From the NCBI RefSeq assembly GCF_002727185.1, contig NZ_NIZW01000010.1, forward strand, positions 186,001 to 250,000: a stretch of 64,000 nucleotides of DNA, in the 5' to 3' direction. The translations under genes and the position numbers were made by a program. The DNA comes from Rhodopirellula bahusiensis (GTDB lineage Bacteria > Planctomycetota > Planctomycetia > Pirellulales > Pirellulaceae). The notes beneath the pieces were generated by a model. That model searched no databases. It had not been told where the DNA came from and saw only the letters and a program-made list of their open reading frames with translations. Positions 9,389 to 19,900 of this stretch are shown one piece after another (the first letter of the stretch is position 1; each line of letters begins with the position of its first letter).

Positions 9389-10426
9389 ATGGCGATGATT
9401 GATCCGATTCACGATTGGAACTTGCTGGCACAGAATCCTCCCGGCGGAATGAACTCGAATTCGTTGCTGCTGTTGGTGGGAGTTTTTCTGGCACTGTTCT
9501 TTGCGGCTGTGTTGGGATTCTTTTTCCTGCGATACGGCAAGCTGTGGTTCCAGGCGTTTATGTCAGACGCCGACGTGCAATTGCTGAATCTGATTCGCAT
9601 GCACTTCACCAAGGTCGATCCGAACGTGATCGTGCAAGCCAAAGTGATGGTTGCGCAAGCCGGATTGAACATCGGTCGTCGCGATGGGATCAGCACACAT
9701 CGGTTGGAGGCTCACTACTTGGCGGGCGGCAACGTGATGAATGTCATCCACGCGATCATCGCTGCTCATCGAGCTCAGATTCCCTTGGAGTTCGATCAGG
9801 CTGCCGCGATCGATTTGGCCGGACGTGATGTGTTGGATGCGGTTCAAACCAGCGTTTATCCCAAAGTCATTGATTGTCCCGATCCAAAACGCAGCGGCAA
9901 AACAACTTTGAGTGCCATCACCAAGAATGGTGTGGAGCTTCGCGTGCGAACTCGCGTGACCGTTCGTACCAACATTGAACAATTGATCGGTGGTGCCACC
10001 GAGGACACCGTGATCGCTCGCGTCGGCGAAGCCATCATCAGTTCGATTGGATCCGCTGAAACGCATTTTAAAGTTCTGGAAAACCCAGACATGATCACGC
10101 GAGTCGTTTTGTCGCGTGGACTGGATGCGCAAACTGCGTTTGAGATTGTTTCGATCGATATCGCTGACATTGATGTTGGTGAGAACATCGGAGCTCGTTT
10201 GCAGAACGATCAGGCGGAAGCGGACACTCGAGTCGCTCGTGCTCAAGCCGAACGTCGCAGGGCGGAAGCAATCGCCGCGGAACAACAAATGAACGCCCGT
10301 GTTTCGGAAAATCGTTCGCGGTTGGTTTTGGCGGAAGCCGAAGTGCCACGTGCGATGGCGGAAGCGTTCAAAGCTGGCCGGATCGGCAACGTTTCTAATG
10401 GTGCAGCGGCGGAAGGGTCGGCGTGA
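9389..10426 (+). CDS. floA: flotillin-like protein FloA
   Basis: 345 residues, close to the usual 330. A hydrophobic hairpin or membrane segment (about residues 22-48) is followed by the conserved FloA/UPF0365 body and an Ala/Glu/Arg-rich helical region near 270-320 (RVARAQAERRRAEA) typical of flotillins. FloA scaffolds membrane microdomains and affects signalling and envelope enzymes in Bacillus. The stop overlaps the GTG start of the hydrolase gene (GTGA at 10423-10426), a sign of translational coupling. Identification is strong; the partner proteins here are unknown. Confidence 0.93.
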   Translation: MAMIDPIHDWNLLAQNPPGGMNSNSLLLLVGVFLALFFAAVLGFFFLRYGKLWFQAFMSDADVQLLNLIRMHFTKVDPNVIVQAKVMVAQAGLNIGRRDGISTHRLEAHYLAGGNVMNVIHAIIAAHRAQIPLEFDQAAAIDLAGRDVLDAVQTSVYPKVIDCPDPKRSGKTTLSAITKNGVELRVRTRVTVRTNIEQLIGGATEDTVIARVGEAIISSIGSAETHFKVLENPDMITRVVLSRGLDAQTAFEIVSIDIADIDVGENIGARLQNDQAEADTRVARAQAERRRAEAIAAEQQMNARVSENRSRLVLAEAEVPRAMAEAFKAGRIGNVSNGAAAEGSA

Positions 10427-11283
10427 GTTCAGACATTCGATCTTCGACCGGTGAACCGGTCGAGGGACCGTTTGAACGTCATTCTTATCGGGTGCGTTTT
10501 GACGGCGGCAATGGTTTTGAATTAGCAGGAATTATCGATCGACCACGTGAACGATTGACCAGCGAGCCGCTTGCTGATGCACCCGTCGCGGTGTTCAGCC
10601 ACTGCTTCACTTGCAGCAAAGACCTGAAAGCGATTGCAAGAATTTCGCGACGCTTGGCCGAGTTGGGTGTGGCTGTCTTGCGGTTCGACATGACTGGGTT
10701 GGGCGGCAGCGACGGCGATTTTTCACGCACGCACTTCACGTCCAACCAAGCGGATTTGAAAGCGGCTGTTCAGTTTGCAGGAACCGAGTTGGGTGCGGTG
10801 ACGGGGCTCATTGGACACAGCTTCGGCGGAGCCGCATCGCTGGCGGTTGCCTCGGATGAGGTGGCTCGACCACACTCATTGAAAGCCGTTGTTGCCATTG
10901 CGGCGCCGAGTGACACGGTTCATTTGGCCAATTTGCTGGATCGCATGAATCCAAAGATTCAAGAAGATGGAATCGGTGAGGTTGAAATTGGTGGTCGCCG
11001 TTGGAGCATCCGGCGTGAGATGCTCGATGACTTCCGATCACACCAGCTCGCTGATCAACTGCCAAACATTCAATCTCACGTCATGGCGTTCCATTCGCCC
11101 TCGGACGAGACCGTTGGCTACGACCATGCTCTTCGAATCGCGAGTCTGATCAGTGGCGAGGACGATCAACCAGGATGCAGCGTAGTGACCCTCGCCGGGG
11201 CCGATCACTTGTTGATCCGGCATCCCGGCGATGCAATCTTGGTCGCCGACACTGCGGCGGCGTTTTTGAATCGCCACCGCTAA
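10423..11283 (+). CDS. alpha/beta hydrolase, serine hydrolase type
   Basis: 286 residues from a GTG start coupled to floA. The nucleophile elbow is GHSFGG with Ser133, and likely triad partners are Asp228 (SPSDE) and His262 (GADHLL). The N-terminal half is like hydrolases that are often fused to an OsmC domain in other bacteria; here the OsmC part is absent. A lipid or thioester-like substrate is possible given the FloA neighbour, but that is inference. A 9-bp inverted repeat lies downstream in the convergent intergenic region. Confidence 0.88.
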   Translation: MSSDIRSSTGEPVEGPFERHSYRVRFDGGNGFELAGIIDRPRERLTSEPLADAPVAVFSHCFTCSKDLKAIARISRRLAELGVAVLRFDMTGLGGSDGDFSRTHFTSNQADLKAAVQFAGTELGAVTGLIGHSFGGAASLAVASDEVARPHSLKAVVAIAAPSDTVHLANLLDRMNPKIQEDGIGEVEIGGRRWSIRREMLDDFRSHQLADQLPNIQSHVMAFHSPSDETVGYDHALRIASLISGEDDQPGCSVVTLAGADHLLIRHPGDAILVADTAAAFLNRHR

Positions 11284-11310
11284 GCGATTCTCTTTCGAAA
11301 TCGCAGCCGA

Positions 11311-11357
11311 TTTGGCGTTTGCTAGGTTTCCCATCGACAACGGTGGCTAACGCCAAA
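11311..11357. repeat. 9-bp perfect inverted repeat between convergent genes
   Basis: TTTGGCGTT at 11311-11319 is the exact reverse complement of AACGCCAAA at 11349-11357, with a 29-nt loop. It sits between the hydrolase gene (plus) and the PSCyt gene (minus), so it could be a weak bidirectional terminator or a protein-binding site. There is no clear U-tract. Confidence 0.4.
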
Positions 11358-11412
11358 ACCGCTGATGGGTTCTATCTGACCACGCCTGCCGAAATGCTTC
11401 GTTGATCTCTGG

Positions 11413-13968
11413 CTAGAAAACGAACACGAACTCGTTCCAGTTCATCACGCTGAGTGCGTACAACGCGTTGGCTCGTTCCGAGCTGACTTCGTATTCCTTC
11501 GTCAATTCGTCAATCAGCTCGACGCCTTCCTTGATCTCGACATCGAGAGCGGGACGCATCAAGACTTGCTCGATCACCGCGGAAACAAACGCTCGGTTGT
11601 CTGAGTCTTCGGGCAATCGCGAGCGAACGGACTTGGCGAGTTTGCCGGCCTCTTCATGGATGAAGTCACTGTTGAGCAACGACATCGCTTGACCGGGCTG
11701 GAGCGTTGCAAAGCGTGCTTCGCAGGTCGCATCGGGTTCGGGGAAATCAAACGCGGACAAGAGCGGCGTCAGGAGCGACCGTTTGACGTGGATGTAGACG
11801 CTGCGTCGGTTCCGTTCCGCTTCGCTGGAGTTGCCCCAGCCCTGCCCGGGTTTGGACTGGCCAGCCAAGACTTCCGCGGAAAGAGTTGGGTAGAAGCTTG
11901 GGCCGTAGGTATCGCGATTGAGCGATTCGTTGACGGCCAAGATTGAATCGCGAACTTCTTCGGCGCTCAACCTTCGCGAATCGAACTTCCAAAACAGGTC
12001 GTTGCCGGGATCGATCGAGCTGGATGCTTCGTTGATCTCGGAAGACATTTGGTACGCCTGACTGGTGCAGATCAAACGATGCATGTCTTTCAACTTCCAA
12101 CCGCCGTCTACCAAACGGTTGGCGAGGTAGTCTAGCAATTCAGGATGGGTGGGAGGAACGCCAAGTCCACCGAAGTTGTTTGGCGAGCGAACGATCCCGC
12201 GTCCAAAGTGATGCTGCCAGATTCGATTTGCCATCACGCGAGAAGACAGTCGGTTGTCTTGGCTGGTCACCCATTCAGCAAAAACGCGGCGGCGTTCATT
12301 GGGCGTCATCTCCCGAGGAGTTTCCTTGAAGATCTCGGGGAAACGAGGTGTCACCGAATCCGTCGGCGAGTGCGGGTTGCCTCGGAACAGAACGAACGTT
12401 TCCTCGATCGGCTTTAGTTTGCCGAGGCCGAGAACCTGTTCGCGGTTGGGGAGCTCCTGGCGTTTCTTCGCAACCAGATTCAGTTCCGATTTGATCTCGT
12501 CGTAGCGTTTGCGTTGATCCTTTGTGAGCAGCGGACGCAGCTTCTTTTTCAAGATGCGTTGGCGTTGTCGTTTAGGGCCTTCGGTGGCACGTTGATCGGG
12601 AGCGGACATCTTGGTGATGCCGTCTTGTTCGATTTGAGTTGCTTCTTCTTCGAGCTTGCGTTGCTCGGCGTCCAGCTTCGCATAGGCTTCATTGAGGCCG
12701 GGCTTCGAGACATCGATTTGGTTGTTCGAAGTTTGGTCGCCGCGAGTTCCATAACGACTGACGTCCGCGAAGAACGCCAACATGCCGTAGTAATCGGTTT
12801 GCGGAATGGGGTCGATTTTGTGATCGTGGCAACGGGCACAGTTGATCGTCAGTCCCAGGAATGTCTGTCCGGTGACCGCGACCAAGTCATCCAGTTCGTC
12901 GTAGCGGGCTTGCAACGGATCGGCGGGTTCGTCGTCCCAAATGCCGAGTCGGTAGTAACCCGTTGCGGTAAGCGATTCCGTGGTGACGTCATCGAGCAGA
13001 TCGCCGGCGAGTTGCTCCTTCACGAATTGGTCGTAGGGCTTGTCTTCGTTGAAGGAACGAATGACGTAGTCGCGATATTTCCAGGCGTTCGGTTTCGGAT
13101 TGTCTCGCTCGAACGAATTGGTCTCGGCGTACCGGACCAAGTCCAACCAGTGGCGTCCCCAGCGTTCTCCGTAGTGGGGCGATTGGAGCAATCGTTCAAT
13201 CAAGTTTTCGTAGGCGTTCGGACTTTCGTCGCGAATGAATTCAGCGACTTCCGAAGGTGTCGGCGGCAACCCGGTCAGGTCAAGTGTCACGCGGCGAATC
13301 AGCGTTTGGCGATCGGCGGGAGCGTTGGGCGTCAATCCGCCGGCGAGCAGCGAGTCCAGCAAGAAGGCATCGATTGGATGATTGGATTCTGCCCACGCCT
13401 CGACGACTGGATCAATTTGAACGGACTCGCCGTTTGATTTGGCTTGGACCGCGACGTGATTCTGGATCGCGTCGGCGATGCTGGGTGGCGCCACGTCTTG
13501 AACTGGTTCGTACGCCCAGTGTTTAGTGAACGTGGCACCTTCTTCGATCCAGCGGCGCACCAGTTCAACTTCCACTTCGCTGAGCGGTTCACCTTCAGGT
13601 GGCATCAATTCGTAGTCGTCATTGGCGACGATCCGTTCCAGCAAGTGACTGGAATCTGGATCTCCCGGCACAATCAACTGTTCGCCGGAGTCACCTTCGA
13701 TGATGGACGTTTCGGCTTGGTGAAGCCCCAATCCACTCTCGGATTGGTCTGGGCCGTGGCAGGAATAACAACGTTTCGCCAGCAACGGTTTGATCTCCGT
13801 CGCGTAGTCCACTTCGGCTTGTGCCGGCGAGTAAGACACGGCAAGGCACGCCGCCGCGAATGCGGCGATTCGGGCCATCGATTGAGGCTGCATGGCAGGT
13901 TTCAGTGATCGCAGGTGAGAAAACATCGATTCGATAAGCATGAGGGTGGGACCGCAGATTGCGTTCAT
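11413..13968 (-). CDS. PSCyt1-DUF1549-DUF1553 planctomycete heme protein
   Basis: 851 residues. A signal peptide ends near AQA at residue 51; translation may start later than the first ATG, for example at Met26. A single heme motif CYSCH lies at 67-71 in the planctomycete-type cytochrome c domain (LLAKRCYSCHG; MPPEG further on). The PSCyt2/DUF1549 region (LIRRVTLDLTGLPPTP; HYGERWGRHWLDL) and the PSD1/DUF1553 region (RVMANRIWQHHFGRGIV) follow. A coiled, charged linker (about 425-510) separates them. The family is hugely expanded in planctomycetes, is exported, and has no firm biochemical role; links to polysaccharide use have been suggested. It stands alone here. Confidence 0.93.
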   Translation of the reverse strand: MNAICGPTLMLIESMFSHLRSLKPAMQPQSMARIAAFAAACLAVSYSPAQAEVDYATEIKPLLAKRCYSCHGPDQSESGLGLHQAETSIIEGDSGEQLIVPGDPDSSHLLERIVANDDYELMPPEGEPLSEVEVELVRRWIEEGATFTKHWAYEPVQDVAPPSIADAIQNHVAVQAKSNGESVQIDPVVEAWAESNHPIDAFLLDSLLAGGLTPNAPADRQTLIRRVTLDLTGLPPTPSEVAEFIRDESPNAYENLIERLLQSPHYGERWGRHWLDLVRYAETNSFERDNPKPNAWKYRDYVIRSFNEDKPYDQFVKEQLAGDLLDDVTTESLTATGYYRLGIWDDEPADPLQARYDELDDLVAVTGQTFLGLTINCARCHDHKIDPIPQTDYYGMLAFFADVSRYGTRGDQTSNNQIDVSKPGLNEAYAKLDAEQRKLEEEATQIEQDGITKMSAPDQRATEGPKRQRQRILKKKLRPLLTKDQRKRYDEIKSELNLVAKKRQELPNREQVLGLGKLKPIEETFVLFRGNPHSPTDSVTPRFPEIFKETPREMTPNERRRVFAEWVTSQDNRLSSRVMANRIWQHHFGRGIVRSPNNFGGLGVPPTHPELLDYLANRLVDGGWKLKDMHRLICTSQAYQMSSEINEASSSIDPGNDLFWKFDSRRLSAEEVRDSILAVNESLNRDTYGPSFYPTLSAEVLAGQSKPGQGWGNSSEAERNRRSVYIHVKRSLLTPLLSAFDFPEPDATCEARFATLQPGQAMSLLNSDFIHEEAGKLAKSVRSRLPEDSDNRAFVSAVIEQVLMRPALDVEIKEGVELIDELTKEYEVSSERANALYALSVMNWNEFVFVF

Positions 13969-14132
13969 GCGTGACTCGTGAAAGCGAGATTGGTGGGAAA
14001 ACGGCAGGTGACGCTATTTCTTAGACGTTTTCGCGTCATGTGCAAGGCAGTATAGCCTATCGACTTGCCGTAGCGAAACGAAAGTTTTGAATCACAACGC
14101 TCAACTGGGGATGGCAAAAAAACTGGTTCGTC

Positions 14133-14149
14133 TATACTTTGCGCGCTTT
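14133..14149 (+). promoter_or_regulatory. candidate -10 element upstream of ahcY, shared with fabH
   Basis: TATACT followed by a GC-rich stretch and CTTT. 14 of 17 bases match the element at 22213-22229 upstream of fabH. A matching -35 box is not obvious, so the promoter call is weak; the similarity itself is seen directly. Confidence 0.3.
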
Positions 14150-14216
14150 CTGAGCCAGCCGATCGGGCGTTTTCTCGATCAGCCCACTGAATGCGACGCT
14201 GCGTGCGGCGGATTGT

Positions 14217-14282
14217 GGACCAGCAGGAGTCCCTGTGATCGGTCCCCAACCCCTCTGACGCCCGTCGTTTTGGGCTGTTTTT
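14217..14282 (+). promoter_or_regulatory. structured leader with possible attenuator, upstream of ahcY
   Basis: GGACC (14217-14221) can pair with GGTCC (14241-14245) around an inner CAGG/CCTG stem (14224-14227 with 14232-14235). It is followed by GCCC (14260-14263) pairing with GGGC (14272-14275) and a T-rich run to 14282. This gives a hairpin-then-terminator-like order about 40 bp before the ahcY start. It does not show the conserved core of the known SAH riboswitch. Folding was judged by eye. Confidence 0.3.
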
Positions 14283-14322
14283 AGTGTGCTGGTTCATTCA
14301 CGACATTTGAGAGACAGAATTA

Positions 14323-15669
14323 GTGTCCCAAGCAGAAACGACGAAGTTGCCTTACAAGGTCAAAGACATTTCGCTGGCCGATTACGGTCGTAAAGAAATC
14401 GAGTTGGCTGAAAACGAGATGCCAGGTTTGATGGCTCTTCGCAGCAAGTACGGTGCAGACAAGCCATTGAAGGGCGCTCGCATCGCCGGTTGCTTGCACA
14501 TGACCATCCAAACCGCGGTTCTGATCGAAACGTTGGTTGAGCTGGGTGCCGAGGTGACTTGGAGCAGCTGCAATATCTTCAGCACGCAAGATCACGCGGC
14601 CGCAGCCATCGCCGCAGCTGGAATTCCCGTTTACGCCTGGAAGGGCATGACGGACGAAGAGTTCGATTGGTGCATCGAGCAAACGTTGGATTTCCCATCG
14701 GGTGAAAAACTCAACATGATCTTGGACGACGGTGGTGACTTGACCGCCATGGTTCACGATCGATTCCCTGAGTTGCTCGACAACATTTACGGGATCAGCG
14801 AAGAAACCACCGCCGGCGTTCACCGCCTGGAAGTGTTGAACAAATCGGGCAAGCTGCGTGTGCCTTCGATCAACGTCAATGACTCCGCGACCAAGAGCAA
14901 GTTCGACAACCTGTACGGTTGCCGCGAATCTTTGGCCGATGGTGTCAAACGTGCGACCGACGTCATGTTGGCCGGCAAAGTGGCTGTGGTCTGCGGTTAC
15001 GGCGACGTTGGAAAAGGCTGTGCTCACAGCTTGAAGAGCTACGGCTGCCGCGTTTTGGTGACCGAAATCGACCCCATCAATGCTTTGCAAGCTGCGATGG
15101 AAGGCTTCGAAGTCACCACGATGGAAGAAGCTTGCAAAGAAGGTCGTTTGTATGTCACCACGACGGGCAACAAAGACATCATCTTGGGCGAGCACATGAA
15201 GGAAATGCCCAACGACGCAATCCTCTGCAACATCGGTCACTTCGACACCGAAATCGACATCGCTTGGGCCGAGCAACAAGTTGCCGATGGCAAAGCGACA
15301 ATCAGCGAAATCAAGCCATCGGACATCGGTGCGGTTGATCGATTCACGTTCAGCGACACTGGCCGTAGCATCATCATTTTGGCCAAGGGCCGCTTGGTGA
15401 ACTTGGGCTGTGCAACCGGACACCCAAGCTTTGTCATGAGCAGCTCGTTCACCAACCAAGTGTTGGCACAAATGGAGTTGTACGAAAACCGCGACAACGA
15501 CAAGTACGGCGTTCAGGTTTACTTGTTGCCCAAAGAGTTGGACGAAGAAGTGGCTCGTTTGCACTTGGAAGCGATCGGCGTGAAGCTGACCAAGCTGACT
15601 CAAGAGCAAGCCGACTACATCGGTGTGCCGGTCGAAGGACCTTACAAGCCAAACCACTACCGCTACTAA
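14323..15669 (+). CDS. ahcY: adenosylhomocysteinase (S-adenosyl-L-homocysteine hydrolase)
   Basis: 448 residues from a GTG start. It shows the family's N-terminal [20 protein letters not shown], the catalytic region with Lys191 and Asp195 ([15 protein letters not shown]), the NAD-binding GYGDVGKG (225-232), and the C-terminal end PYKPNHYRY. It splits S-adenosylhomocysteine into homocysteine and adenosine, relieving product inhibition of methyltransferases. The 445-residue antisense ORF on the other strand is a codon-bias shadow. A strong terminator follows at 15735-15770. Confidence 0.97.
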   Translation: MSQAETTKLPYKVKDISLADYGRKEIELAENEMPGLMALRSKYGADKPLKGARIAGCLHMTIQTAVLIETLVELGAEVTWSSCNIFSTQDHAAAAIAAAGIPVYAWKGMTDEEFDWCIEQTLDFPSGEKLNMILDDGGDLTAMVHDRFPELLDNIYGISEETTAGVHRLEVLNKSGKLRVPSINVNDSATKSKFDNLYGCRESLADGVKRATDVMLAGKVAVVCGYGDVGKGCAHSLKSYGCRVLVTEIDPINALQAAMEGFEVTTMEEACKEGRLYVTTTGNKDIILGEHMKEMPNDAILCNIGHFDTEIDIAWAEQQVADGKATISEIKPSDIGAVDRFTFSDTGRSIIILAKGRLVNLGCATGHPSFVMSSSFTNQVLAQMELYENRDNDKYGVQVYLLPKELDEEVARLHLEAIGVKLTKLTQEQADYIGVPVEGPYKPNHYRY

Positions 15670-15734
15670 GCCGCGAATTGGCTGAGCCTTGAATGGCTAG
15701 GCCGCGAATTTTCGCAAGCGGAACGAATCGAAAA

Positions 15735-15770
15735 CAGCCGGCTGGAGAATCTCCAGTCGGCTGTTTTTTT
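15735..15770 (+). terminator. rho-independent terminator of ahcY
   Basis: A 13-bp stem, CAGCCG then a G-T wobble then CTGGAG (15735-15747) against CTCCAG-T-CGGCTG (15751-15763), with an AAT loop and seven Ts (15764-15770), 65 bp after the ahcY stop. Confidence 0.9.
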
Positions 15771-15842
15771 GATTGATACGGTGCGGCGAATGCGACGTTC
15801 GTTTGCGATCCGGCTTTTGCGCGGAAGCACGCGGTCGAGTGT

Positions 15843-16289
15843 CTACATCTCAGCGGCTTCGATGGCCAGCTTCACATCTTCGTTGCCGTAGATGATCGAC
15901 AGGAAAGCGGGGACATAGCGATCGACCATCGCACCGCCAACGTAGAGGATGTGGTCTAGCACATCGTCGTCGGGGAAGTCGTCGCCCAGAGGGATCGAGG
16001 TCTGATAGCGGAGTTCTCCGTCTTCCATGTCGAGCTCGAAGCTGCCGACCTTCAGTCCGTAGTTCGCTCGGCAAACGGCCTCCGCAATGTGCCGACGATT
16101 GTTTTCGGGGATCTTGTTGGCTGGATGTGAAAAGACCTGAATCAGCGAATCCTCGACCACGATCAGCACCCGAATGTCACCGTGCTTTCCGTCGAACATC
16201 ATCCGGAAAAAGCTGGTTTCGCTGTCTTGCTCGTATTTGATCTCTCCGCGGTCCAAATAAGCAGAAAACTGGTCGACTTGGGCAGACAT
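15843..16289 (-). CDS. YbjN domain-containing protein
   Basis: 148 residues, acidic, with the pattern of the YbjN/type III secretion chaperone-like fold: an N-terminal helix, then antiparallel strands (FFRMMF; IRVLIVVEDSLIQVFS), then helices with a Leu-rich end (YVGGAMVDRYVPAFLSIIYG). YbjN-like proteins have no settled function; overexpression in E. coli affects motility and stress genes. It is a single gene; its start is 649 bp from the divergent giant gene. No signal peptide, so probably cytoplasmic. Confidence 0.8.
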   Translation of the reverse strand: MSAQVDQFSAYLDRGEIKYEQDSETSFFRMMFDGKHGDIRVLIVVEDSLIQVFSHPANKIPENNRRHIAEAVCRANYGLKVGSFELDMEDGELRYQTSIPLGDDFPDDDVLDHILYVGGAMVDRYVPAFLSIIYGNEDVKLAIEAAEM

Positions 16290-16938
16290 CCCGGCGGCTC
16301 CTCAGTGGATGTGATTCAAACAGATAAGCGGGCGAGCTGGGTCTGGCCCCAATCTTTCGACGGTGATTTTCCGTCAATGGTTCGCGACCCAAGCGGGGTC
16401 TCGCCCATTTCATCATGACTGCGAACCGGATCGGAGTCGACCCGCATCAGCTCACGGCTCAAATGGGGGCCGGACGGGGCGTTGATTGGCAGAATCGTCG
16501 TCAATTCGGCCGCAGCAAGCCCCAGTCTGTTTTGGTTCATCGGCAAGATTTGCCCCAGGTGCGCGATCGATTGGAACCAATTTGTCTCGGAAAACGTCGT
16601 ATTGAGGACGCGAAAGTCCCCTTTTCATAGAAGCGTGTCGTCACTGCTGCGGCAAAGATGCGCTCGGTAAGCCTCAAAATCGAAACATTCCGCATCGGTT
16701 TGGCTGAGAAAACGGCTGAAGTGCGGGTTGAGTTTGGACCCTCGAACACGACGCCTTTAACCTGAAACGGTGCGTTAAACCGTGCCGATTAGCTTGACCG
16801 GCGCGGCTGTGCCGAAAAACCTTGTCACAACGACTGCTCGTCGTCGAATAACCACCGATATCCCCCGGATTTTGGGCCCTGAACTTTCAGGGGCAGCGAC
16901 CAAGTCTGGATCTCCTTCAGCTGAAGAAAATTCCGCCG
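16290..16938. other. long intergenic region between ybjN-like gene and giant exported protein gene
   Basis: 649 bp between divergent starts. Short ORFs on both strands look like noise. I see a small GACGG/CCGTC hairpin (16359-16375) but no RNA gene, repeat array or clear promoter. The length leaves room for regulation of the giant gene. Confidence 0.5.
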
Positions 16939-19900
16939 ATGAACTTCGACAATTCTTCTCGCCGTCCATCCGACTCCAAGCCATCGTTCCAAAACCAGGT
17001 TCGGCGTCGTTTGATGTCTTGGATCCAAGGAACGTCCGCGTCAACCGCGGGCGAATCGGTCCAGCGAGGGCGTTTGCAATTGGAGACACTTGAAAACCGT
17101 CAAATGATGGCGGGTGATGTCGACCTGTTCGCAACCGAAGGCTTTTTTGGTTCCGCCGGAGAGTCTTCGGCTGCCGTCGAGAGTTCGTCGACCGATCGCG
17201 GGGAATCGGACCGAGCCGCGGAAGGCGAACCCGGCCAGGACTTGGTGCAGTTCGCGAAAGATTTGGATGCGGCAGGCGTCACGTTCTACGGAGCTCATTG
17301 GTGTCCGGCGTGTACGCAGCAAAAACAATTGTTCGAGGACGGTGGCGATGACCTGCCGTTTGTCGAAGTCACGTTGCCCGACCGAACGCAGGACACTCAG
17401 TTCTCGTCGCTGAACATCAGTGAGTACCCGACTTGGGTGTTCCCAGATGGGACTCGGCTAACGGGCGTCCAGTCGCTGGAAACACTGAGCACTCGAAGCG
17501 GCGTTGCGATTCCAACTTCGGATGGTGAGAACCCATCGTTTGAAACGCTCGATGCACAAACGGTTGAGCTTGGCTCACCACTGCACATTCCGATCGACGG
17601 ATACGATGCTGAAGGCGGTCCGCTGACCGTGACCGTGTCGGTGGCCAATCCGAACTTGGTCGAAGCGACGGTTTTGAGTGGCAACCGTTCGTTGCGTTTG
17701 GACATGGACGGCTTTGGCGACATGGTGTTCGAGTTGTTCGAGCAGCGTGCTGAGCGTCCGACCGAACGAGTCATCGACTTGGCCAACAGCGGCTTCTACG
17801 ACGGGATTATCTTTCACCGAGTTGTCAACGGTTTCGTGATTCAAGGTGGCGACCCCACTGGGACAGGGCAGGATGGTTCAGATCTTGGGGACTTTGACGA
17901 TCAGTTCCATCCCGATCTGCAGCACAACCGAACGGGCGTCCTGTCATTCGCGAAATCGTTGGATGACACGAATGATTCGCAGTTCTTCATCACGGAAGTC
18001 GAAACTGACTTCCTGGACTTCAACCACTCCGTATTTGGTCAGTTGGTAGAAGGCGAAGACGTTCGCGAAGCGATCAGCAACATGCAGGTCAACAACAGCA
18101 CGTCGAACAAGCCGACCACGGACATTGTGATCAACAGCGCGACTGTGTTCGAGGACACCGAGAACTCTGTGATCATGCTGAAGGGTTTGGGCGGAACGGG
18201 CAGCACGACGGTGACGGTGACGATCACGGACTCGGACGGCAATTCGTTCGATCAAATTGTTCCGGTGACGATCACGGATCCGCCAACTGACCGCCGCAAT
18301 GCTCAGCCTTACCTCGAGGACATCAATGTCCCGGCGTCGTCGCCAAAGACGACTCCCGCTGAATTGCAGTTGGAAAGCTTCGACCTGGAAGGCGATGCGG
18401 TTCAGTACTTCATCAGTGGCGGAGTGACTGGTGGGACCGCCACGGTCAACGCTTCGACTGGACTTTTGGAAGTGACACCGGCCGCGAATGTGTCGGGAAC
18501 GCAAACGGTTTCGCTGACTGTTGGTGTGGCAGCGGCTTCGAGTTCGGATTCGAACTCGGACTTGCAGAGCTTGGTGTTCACCTTCACCGATAGCAACACA
18601 CAAACTCCCGCCGCACCATCGTCTTTGGATCTGCGTTCCTCGTCAGACACGGGCAACAGCAGTGGCGACAACCTGACTAACGCAGCCTCGTTGACGTTTG
18701 ATGTCACTGGTGTGACCACGGGTGCGACGGTTCAGATCATCAACACCGCGGACAACACGGTCGTTGGCGTCGGCACCGCGACCGGCGGATCAATCGCGAT
18801 CACGACCAGCAACCTTGCCGCGATCGGCGATGGAACCTACAGCTTGGCAGCTCGACAGATCGTCAATGGAGTGACCAGCGGCACGTCGACATCTCTGTCC
18901 GTCACGCTGGACCGCACCGATCCATCGTTCACTTTGCCCGCCAACTCATCGACGGGCAACGTGGGTGCCGCCTATCAAGCGAACCTCTCCAGCAGCGAAG
19001 AAGGCAGCGGTGCGACTTACAGCCTGACTGTCTTCCCATCCGGGGCCACGATTGGCTCGTCGTCGGGGATCATCAACTGGACGCCGACCACGGCACAGTT
19101 GGGACAGAACGATTTCACCGTTGAGATCAGCGATTTGGCTGGCAACACTTACACGGAATCGTTTTCGGTCACGGTTGCTGAGGAAGCGCTGGCTCGACTG
19201 GAAGTGCGACTGACGGACTTGGATGGCAACGTGATCGACTCGGTGGACGTTGGTCAGGAGTTTTTCCTGCAGTTGATTGGTGTCGACGCTCGGGACCTGA
19301 GTGAACGTGGCGGGATCTACTCCGCGTATGCCGACATCGAATTTGATTCGACGATCGCTGACTTCGTTGCTGGAACTTCAATCGAGTACGATCCCGATTT
19401 CGACTTCCTGCCTCGCGGAACATTGACCAGCGGTCTGTTCAACGAAATTGGAGCGGCAAGCAGTCGGTTCTCGCCAACGAACTTGGAAGATTCTGTGATG
19501 GCGACGGTTCGCATGCGTGCGATCTCGGACGGTTCGCTGACATTTACAACCAACCCGGCTGATGTGAGTGCCAACGAAACCTTGTTGTTCTTCAACAACG
19601 ATCGCCTGCCTGCGGGTTCGGTTAATTACGGAAGCACCACGCTGACCGTTGGCGACGTTACCACGAACAATCCTCCCGTCGGTGTCGACGACACATTCAC
19701 GGTGATTTCAGGTTCAGGGCAGAACACGCTGGATGTTTTGGCGAATGAAGCTTCGACCGCCGATCCCGGTGAAACGTTGACGATCACTGCCGTGGGAACC
19801 GCGAGCAATGGCGGCACGCTGAGCATCGCGTCCGATGGTTTGTCGATCAACTACACGCCGCCATCCAACTTCATTGGAACGGACACATTCCAGTACACCG

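Larger units (their letters stand above)
13969..14322. other. intergenic region and ahcY leader
   Basis: 354 bp between divergent genes with no protein-like ORF. It holds a TATACT element at 14133-14138, a nested hairpin at 14217-14245 and a short GC hairpin followed by a T-run at 14260-14282, all upstream of ahcY. I see no tRNA-like fold. Confidence 0.5.

Noticed and set aside
12514-13437. 307-residue frame antisense to the PSCyt1-DUF1549-DUF1553 gene
   Set aside because: The minus-strand gene has heme and domain motifs; the plus frame has none.
14150-14320. SAH riboswitch upstream of ahcY
   Set aside because: The conserved core expected of that riboswitch (GAGGAGCGCUGC-type) is not present. 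Only an unspecific structured leader can be claimed.
14320-15657. 445-residue open frame antisense to ahcY
   Set aside because: It is fully covered by the unmistakable ahcY gene. Long antisense frames here result from codon bias; the antisense protein has no family features and is low in motif content.
16290-16938. Short ORFs (60-120 residues) in the 649-bp gap
   Set aside because: They overlap on both strands, have no recognisable features and no coupling to a neighbour.
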